From the NCBI GenBank assembly GCA_964448045.1, contig CAYUVF010000069.1, positions 1-17,992 of the forward strand: 17,992 nucleotides of DNA. The letters run 5' to 3'. This DNA is from CAYUVF01 sp964448045 (GTDB lineage Bacteria > Bacteroidota > Rhodothermia > Rhodothermales > Salinibacteraceae). This document shows positions 13,876 through 17,992 of the stretch, piece by piece (position 1 is the first letter of the stretch; every line of letters starts with the position of its first letter). The notes under the pieces were generated by a model. That model was not told the origin of the DNA, searched no databases, and was given only the letters and a program-made list of their open reading frames with translations. Made by a program: the position numbers and the translations under genes.

Positions 13876-15417
13876 ATGGCCTCTCCCGATGCGCCGCCAT
13901 CGTCCGACGCCCCCCGACGCATCCTCGTGAGCGGCGCGACCGGCTACGTGGGCGGGCGCCTCGTGCCGTGCCTGCTCCAGGCCGGCTACCGTGTCCGCTG
14001 TTTCGCCCGCGATGCCGACCGCCTGGCCGATCGCCCGTGGCGCGACGCCGTCGAGGTGGTCGAAGGCGACGCGCTGAAGGCGGACACCCTCCCCCCAGCG
14101 ATGGAAGACATCGACGCCGCCTACTACCTGATCCATTCCTTGGGCGCAGGCGAAGACGAATTTGCCGAACGCGACCGGCGCGCTGCGAACAACTTCGGGC
14201 GCGCTGCCGAGGAAAAAGGCGTCGGGCGGATCATCTACCTTGGCGGCATCCAGCCGAAAGGCGCGCGCCAGTCGAAGCACCTGCAGAGCCGAATGGAAAC
14301 GGGTGACCATCTGCGCGAATGGAACGTGCCTGTGACCGAGTTTCGCGCGGCCGTGATCGTCGGCTCGGGCAGCCTCTCGTTCGAGCTGATCCGCTACCTC
14401 ACCGAGCGCGTGCCGGTGATGATCTGCCCCACCTGGGTGCGCACGCCGACCCAGCCCATCGCCATCCGCGACGTGCTGAAGTACCTGGCCGCCGCGCTGG
14501 ACACGCCCGAAAGCACCGGCAAGATCATCGAAATCGGGGGGACAGATGTGCTCACGTACGGCGACATGTTTCGCATCTACGCCGCGGTGCGCGGCCTGCA
14601 CCGGCCCATCATCAACGTGCCCGTGCTCACCCCGCGGCTTTCCTCGCACTGGGTTGGCCTCGTTACCCCCATCTCTACAACGATCGCACGGCCACTCATC
14701 GAAGGGCTCGACAACGAAGTGACCGTCGACGACGCTGAGAAAGCCCGCCGCCTCTTCCCCGACATCGAGCCCATCTCCTACGAGGCCGCCGTCCGCCACG
14801 CATTGCACCGCTCCGCTTCGGGCGACATCCCCACCGTGTGGAACAGCGCAATGTCGTCGGTGCCCCACGAGTCGGGCATGACGCAGGAGCTGGAAACGAC
14901 CGAGGGGCTCTACAAGGAGATTCGCCAGATCACAGTCGATGCGCCGCCCGAACCGGCTTTCGACGTAATCGAGCGGCTCGGGGGCGAGACCGGATGGCTC
15001 TACGGAAACCTCCTGTGGAAGCTGCGCGGATTCATCGACCAGCTCGTGGGCGGGGTCGGCTTCCGGAAGGGGCGCCGCCATCCGACGGAGCTGCGCGTGG
15101 GCGACACGGTCGATTTCTGGCGCGTGGAAGCGCTTGAGTCAAATCGGCTCCTCCGCCTGCGCGCCGAGATGAAACTACCGGGCCGCGCCTGGCTGCAGTA
15201 CGAGGTCACGCCCACCGAGGAGGGCACCTTGATCACGCAGGCCAGCTTCTTTGAGCCGAAGGGACTGATCGGGACGCTGTACTGGCACCTCGTCGCCCTC
15301 GTCCACCGCTGGGTCTTTTCCGGCATGCTGAAGGCGCTCGGGCGCCGCGTGGACCAGCACGCTCGCTCCACAGCTTCTTCCGAGGTCTCGGCCTCCGCCG
15401 TTCACGCCTCCAGCTGA
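13876..15417 (+). CDS. Atypical SDR NAD(P)-binding protein with C-terminal DUF2867-like domain
   Basis: This encodes a 513-aa two-domain protein. The N-terminal Rossmann fold opens with RILVSGATGYVGGRLV (15-30, GxxGxxG dinucleotide site) and continues with YYLIHSLG (83-90) and YLGGIQP (121-127), the layout of complex/atypical NAD(P)H-binding epimerase-like proteins. Around residue 350 a second domain starts (ITVDAPPEPAFDVIERLGG) and runs to about 490, matching the DUF2867 pattern seen in fused proteins of this type. The reaction and substrate are not known. The ATG at 13876 is chosen because the frame upstream (41 more codons) is arginine-rich and lies over the promoter region. The PAP2 gene follows 39 nt later on the same strand. 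There is no Shine-Dalgarno. Confidence 0.88.
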   Translation: MASPDAPPSSDAPRRILVSGATGYVGGRLVPCLLQAGYRVRCFARDADRLADRPWRDAVEVVEGDALKADTLPPAMEDIDAAYYLIHSLGAGEDEFAERDRRAANNFGRAAEEKGVGRIIYLGGIQPKGARQSKHLQSRMETGDHLREWNVPVTEFRAAVIVGSGSLSFELIRYLTERVPVMICPTWVRTPTQPIAIRDVLKYLAAALDTPESTGKIIEIGGTDVLTYGDMFRIYAAVRGLHRPIINVPVLTPRLSSHWVGLVTPISTTIARPLIEGLDNEVTVDDAEKARRLFPDIEPISYEAAVRHALHRSASGDIPTVWNSAMSSVPHESGMTQELETTEGLYKEIRQITVDAPPEPAFDVIERLGGETGWLYGNLLWKLRGFIDQLVGGVGFRKGRRHPTELRVGDTVDFWRVEALESNRLLRLRAEMKLPGRAWLQYEVTPTEEGTLITQASFFEPKGLIGTLYWHLVALVHRWVFSGMLKALGRRVDQHARSTASSEVSASAVHASS

Positions 15418-15456
15418 TTCCCCCGCATTGCCCTTCCGCCTGCCCCCTCCCCTCGC

Positions 15457-16116
15457 GTGCTGCCCCGCTTCCGATCCCCGCGCTCCTATCTCACAGCCGC
15501 CGCGCTGTGCCTCGCCGGATTTGCTGCAACCGCCCTCCACTGGATCCGTCAGCCGAACTTGCCGCCACTGGATACGCTCGTGCAGCGCTGGACCGACGCC
15601 ATCGCCACGCCGCTCTTCACCGACGCGATGGAAATCGCAACAGTCCTCGGTAGCATCCCCGTAACGGCTGCCCTCCTGATTGGGCTCGCAATATGGTGGG
15701 CGCGGTGCGGACACAAGCGGGCCGCATGGCTTCTCATCGGATCCCTTCTGGCCGCCGAGCTGATGCTGTTCGGGCTCAAGCTTGCTTTCGGACGGATGCG
15801 CCCCTCGGCGCCGGGCATGCTCCTGCGCGACTTCGGCTTTCCGAGTGGACATGCTTTCCACGCTGTGTTCGCGTACGGGATGCTGCTTGCGCTCAACTCT
15901 CACCGTTGGCGCCGAGGAATCCGCTGGACAGTCGCAACAGGAACCGGCGGCCTCATCCTGATCGTAGGCGGCAGCCGCCTCGTGCTCGACCTACACTACG
16001 CCACCGATGTGCTCGGCGGATTTGCGCTCGGTGGCGCCTGGCTCGCGGCCACGGTGGCGGCGCTCACCTCCTACGCCTTGCCCTCCCTCAATTCAGCCAC
16101 CAGATCGCCGCGTTGA
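15457..16116 (+). CDS. PAP2-family membrane phosphatase
   Basis: This encodes a 219-aa polytopic membrane protein of the PAP2 superfamily. The three phosphatase motifs are complete: K108-x6-R115-P116 (KLAFGRMRP), PSGH at 129-132, and SRLVLDLHYATD at 173-184 with the catalytic His180 and Asp184. Such enzymes dephosphorylate lipid phosphates, for example phosphatidic acid, phosphatidylglycerophosphate or undecaprenyl pyrophosphate; the sequence does not tell which. The likely start is the GTG at 15457, since no ATG or in-frame TTG lies between it and the preceding stop. The start is not well fixed. It probably shares a transcript with the SDR gene 39 nt upstream. Its last 29 bp overlap the end of the convergent tspO gene. 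Confidence 0.9.
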   Translation: MLPRFRSPRSYLTAAALCLAGFAATALHWIRQPNLPPLDTLVQRWTDAIATPLFTDAMEIATVLGSIPVTAALLIGLAIWWARCGHKRAAWLLIGSLLAAELMLFGLKLAFGRMRPSAPGMLLRDFGFPSGHAFHAVFAYGMLLALNSHRWRRGIRWTVATGTGGLILIVGGSRLVLDLHYATDVLGGFALGGAWLAATVAALTSYALPSLNSATRSPR

Positions 16117-16591
16117 GGGCCGCGGCATACGTCACCCAGGCGAGGTACGGAACGAGCAATCCGCCCGCGCCGCGGTGAAGCCCAAAGAAGCGGCGCGTCG
16201 TGACAGCGAGGACGATCCAGAGCAACGCAATAACGACGAGTCCGCCGCCGGGCGACTGCGCTCCAAAGAAGGCGAACGACCACGCGCCGTTGAGAACAAG
16301 TTGCGCCGCAAACCAGCCGAGGGCCGTGCGCACTGCAGCACGCTGCAAGCCCTGCCGTCCCACGAGCCACACTGCGATGCCCATAAGCGCATACAGGGTG
16401 ATCCAGACCGGCGCGAAGAGCCCGTCTGGCGGTGTAAAGAAGGGCTTTTGAAGCGCCGGATACCACGTTTCGACCGAGGCCTGCGTGGCCAGACCCGCCA
16501 GGGCCCCGACGCCCTCACAGATTGCGATGGCCCCCACCAGCAGGCCTGCCTGCTTAGCCCAGGATAATGAGGAAGCGTTCGCGTCAGCCAT
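16088..16591 (-). CDS. tspO: TspO/MBR family tryptophan-rich membrane protein
   Basis: This encodes a 167-aa five-helix membrane protein of the TspO/peripheral benzodiazepine receptor family, which binds porphyrins and other hydrophobic ligands and is linked to tetrapyrrole and stress signalling. Family motifs are in order: WYPALQKPFFTPPDGLFAPVW (43-63, about helix 2), NGAWSFAFFG (101-110) and a C-terminal AWVTYAAALNAAIWWLN (151-167). The start ATG at 16591 overlaps the hisI stop by 8 nt (ATGGCTGA), implying translational coupling. A GAGG lies just upstream, one of the few SD-like sequences in the window. The stop lies 29 bp inside the convergent PAP2 gene. The frame extends 34 codons upstream within hisI, but those codons are not TspO-like. 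Confidence 0.93.
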   Translation of the reverse strand: MADANASSLSWAKQAGLLVGAIAICEGVGALAGLATQASVETWYPALQKPFFTPPDGLFAPVWITLYALMGIAVWLVGRQGLQRAAVRTALGWFAAQLVLNGAWSFAFFGAQSPGGGLVVIALLWIVLAVTTRRFFGLHRGAGGLLVPYLAWVTYAAALNAAIWWLN

Positions 16592-16973
16592 AGACCTCGT
16601 CGGGGTCAAATACGTGCTCGCCCGTATCGGTGAGCGCACCGTCCTCGTACTGCCGGTAGAAGCACGACCGGTGCCCCGTGTGGCAGGCCGCATCGCCCAC
16701 CTGATCCACCGCGAACAGCAGCGTATCGCCGTCGCAGTCGAGGCGGACCTCCTTGACGTGCTGGATGTGCCCGCTCGTTTCCCCCTTCTTCCAGAGCTGC
16801 TGGCGCGAGCGGCTCCAGTACGTCATCCGGCCCGTTTGAAGTGTAAGGCGCAACGCCTCGGCGTTCATATAAGCCAGCATCAGCACCTCGGAGGTGCCGG
16901 CGTCCTGCACGATGGCAGGGACCAGACCACGATCGTCGAAGCGCACCGCCTCAAGCAAAGATTGCGCGTCCAT
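16584..16973 (-). CDS. hisI: Phosphoribosyl-AMP cyclohydrolase
   Basis: This encodes a 129-aa HisI, which opens the adenine ring of phosphoribosyl-AMP in histidine biosynthesis. The family core is intact: YWSRSRQQLWKKGETSGHIQ (52-71), the Mg-site triad in DCDGD (Asp79, Asp81, Asp83), and zinc-ligand cysteines Cys80, Cys97 and Cys104 in ACHTGHRSCFY. There is no fused HisE pyrophosphohydrolase domain, so HisE must be encoded elsewhere if the pathway is complete. The ATG at 16973 is preferred over a GTG four codons upstream because MDAQSLLEAV begins the conserved part. It is separated from other his genes and overlaps tspO by 8 nt. A near-perfect palindrome lies 17 nt upstream of the ATG. Confidence 0.95.
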   Translation of the reverse strand: MDAQSLLEAVRFDDRGLVPAIVQDAGTSEVLMLAYMNAEALRLTLQTGRMTYWSRSRQQLWKKGETSGHIQHVKEVRLDCDGDTLLFAVDQVGDAACHTGHRSCFYRQYEDGALTDTGEHVFDPDEVYG

Positions 16974-16989
16974 AGCGTATCGCACTTTT

Positions 16990-17008
16990 CGGGAGTCATG
17001 ACGTCCCG
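16990..17008. promoter_or_regulatory. Bulged palindrome upstream of hisI, candidate operator
   Basis: CGGGA (16990-16994) and TCCCG (17004-17008) flank the perfect 8-bp palindrome GTCATGAC (16995-17002), with one unpaired G at 17003. It lies 17 nt upstream of the hisI ATG in the 113-bp divergent gap towards yidD. Location and symmetry fit a protein-binding site. The possibility of chance is real, since the symmetry is broken by a single base. Confidence 0.35.
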
Positions 17009-17086
17009 TGAACCGCCGAGCGCCATGCAGGTTCAGCTGGAAACTGCTCGGGCGCTGACGGTTTAAGGGAATCCCTCATCGCGCAC

Positions 17087-17389
17087 ATGCCGATGCCTAT
17101 GCTCCGCTTTCTGGCTCAGATACCCCGTCGCCTGTTTATCGCTGTCGTCCGGGGCTATCAGCTCGTCATCTCGCCCCACTTCCCGTCGACGTGCCGCTAT
17201 CAACCCACATGCTCGAACTACGCGGTCCAGGCGTTCCGCGAGTACGGCGCTGTCAAAGGGCTGATCTTGACGGTCCACCGCCTCTTCCGATGTCATCCCT
17301 GGGGCGGACACGGGTACGATCCGCCCCGCTGGTTCGGCGAACCGAAACCACATCCGCCCCGCGATTCCGTCGCGCCGGAGAACTCCTGA
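17087..17389 (+). CDS. yidD: Membrane protein insertion efficiency factor YidD
   Basis: This encodes a 100-aa protein with the full YidD signature: RGYQLVISP (22-30), CRYQPTCSNYA (36-46), AFREYGAVKG (49-58), then HRLFRCHPWGGHGYDPP (64-80). YidD is a small peripheral inner-membrane protein that assists YidC-dependent insertion of membrane proteins. The conserved cysteines are at 36, 42 and 69. The start could be any of three ATGs (17087, 17093, 17099), because the N-terminus reads MPMPML. It is slightly longer than the E. coli protein because of a Pro-rich tail. In many genomes it lies between rnpA and yidC; here neither is adjacent. It is divergent from hisI. Confidence 0.95.
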   Translation: MPMPMLRFLAQIPRRLFIAVVRGYQLVISPHFPSTCRYQPTCSNYAVQAFREYGAVKGLILTVHRLFRCHPWGGHGYDPPRWFGEPKPHPPRDSVAPENS

Positions 17390-17526
17390 GCAGCTGTCCT
17401 TCTTTTTCCGATGCCGGACTTAAGACGAGGGCGCACCTGCCGAAAACAGAACGTAGCGTACGTTGGGAGATTGCGCTGTCGCAGATCTGAGGACTTGCAT
17501 TATGGCGACGGGCTTTCAGGAGTCCG

Positions 17527-17546
17527 CTCCAACCCCTACGTTGGAG
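17527..17546. repeat. Perfect hairpin between yidD and the CAP lipoprotein gene
   Basis: CTCCAAC (17527-17533) pairs with GTTGGAG (17540-17546) across a 6-nt loop. It sits in the 212-nt gap between yidD and the next gene, with no T-run after it in either direction that would make it a clear terminator. A T-rich tract, CTTCTTTTTCC, follows the yidD stop at about 17400-17410, but no good stem precedes it. Nothing else is recognisable in the gap. Confidence 0.35.
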
Positions 17547-17601
17547 TCTATCCCCTGCGTGCGCCTGCCGAATTCCCGACAGGTCCAATACTGAGCCCGG
17601 T

Positions 17602-17992
17602 ATGATGTCGCACTTTCCGATCCGCCCCCTCCTACGGTCGTTCGCTGTGATGGCGGTCACCGTGCTGCTTGCCACCTTCTTTGCCGCGTGCACGACCTCC
17701 GCGCGCACCGTTCAGCTTAACGCCGCCGTCAAGGGGCCGTCTCCGACTTCGTCCGCGTCCACCACACCGAATGACGTGGGCGCATGCGCACTGCGCGAAA
17801 GAGAACAACAAGTCGCCAAGCTGATGGCCAGCGATCCGCGGCAGGAGCGCCCGTCCCTCTACTGCCATCCCACGCTGGTGGAGGTCGCCCGCGAGCGAGC
17901 GAGCGACATGGCCGAGCGAGGCTACTTCGACCACGTAACCCCGGAAGGCTACGGCCCCAACTACCTGCTCCGCAAAGCCGGATACCCGCTAC
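17602..17992 (+). CDS. CAP-domain (SCP/YkwD-like) lipoprotein, truncated at right edge
   Basis: The first 130 codons are present. MMSHFPIRPLLRSFAVMAV and the hydrophobic stretch VLLATFFAAC form a lipoprotein signal with lipobox Cys30. A Ser/Thr/Pro-rich linker follows, and a CAP domain begins at about residue 62. The stretch VARERASDMAERGYFDHVTP (96-114), then GPNYLLRKAGY (118-128), is the CAP core, including the conserved His111. Secreted bacterial CAP proteins are common, but their biochemical roles are mostly undefined. Two Cys (62 and 88) in the mature part could form a disulphide. The start is one of two adjacent ATGs at 17602 and 17605. The remainder of the gene lies outside the window. 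Confidence 0.85.
   Translation, partial: MMSHFPIRPLLRSFAVMAVTVLLATFFAACTTSARTVQLNAAVKGPSPTSSASTTPNDVGACALREREQQVAKLMASDPRQERPSLYCHPTLVEVARERASDMAERGYFDHVTPEGYGPNYLLRKAGYPL

Noticed and set aside
13858..15081. 407-codon minus-strand open frame opposite the SDR gene
   Set aside because: It is antisense to a clear Rossmann-fold gene and has no recognisable domain.
17411..17605. 64-codon plus-strand frame ending in an ATGA overlap with the CAP lipoprotein start
   Set aside because: The overlap looks operon-like, but the peptide has no hydrophobic core or motif, and the frame runs through a hairpin region. There is not enough to call a gene.

Overview
The window reads as chromosomal housekeeping DNA from a GC-rich member of the Bacteroidota/Rhodothermota side of the tree, most likely a Rhodothermales (Salinibacter/Rhodothermus-like) bacterium. 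The reasons are a canonical str operon, a large TPR lipoprotein carrying the motifs of the type IX secretion protein SprE/PorW (a Bacteroidota-specific family), several lipoproteins with short lipobox signal peptides, and the near absence of Shine-Dalgarno sequences before the start codons. I see no insertion sequences, phage genes, CRISPR arrays, tRNAs or rRNAs. Species-level placement is inference.

Layout. Bases 1-13630 form one long run of minus-strand genes. Read in the direction of transcription (high to low coordinate) they are: a 69-aa protein of unknown function followed 5 nt later by a 141-aa tail-anchored protein; a 307-aa lipoprotein; a site-2-type M50 metalloprotease with two CBS domains; pyruvate kinase; the 1002-aa SprE/PorW-like TPR lipoprotein; FtsH, followed by a textbook intrinsic terminator; then the str operon rpsL-rpsG-fusA-tuf, with only the first 17 codons of tuf inside the window.

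From 13876 the strand switches. The plus strand carries an atypical SDR-type NAD(P)-binding protein with a C-terminal DUF2867-like domain and then a PAP2-family phosphatase. The PAP2 gene collides tail to tail, with a 29-bp overlap, with a minus-strand hisI-tspO pair whose reading frames overlap by 8 nt. Divergently from hisI lie yidD and a CAP-domain (SCP/YkwD-like) lipoprotein that runs off the right edge.

How they fit together. rpsL, rpsG, fusA and tuf supply the translation elongation machinery. FtsH, the M50 protease and YidD concern membrane protein quality control or insertion. Pyruvate kinase and HisI are core metabolism. The SprE-like protein points to type IX secretion elsewhere in the genome.

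The most notable signals are: a terminator-plus-promoter arrangement between rpsL and rpsG that may uncouple S12 from the rest of the str operon; a pyruvate kinase with the residue signature of K+-independent enzymes; a tail on the SprE-like protein packed with the Bacteroidota O-glycosylation sequon D-(S/T)-(A/I/L/M/T/V); and several perfect or near-perfect palindromes in promoter regions. I do not see an obvious entirely new multi-gene system. The closest candidate is the unexplained two-gene unit at 12990-13630.
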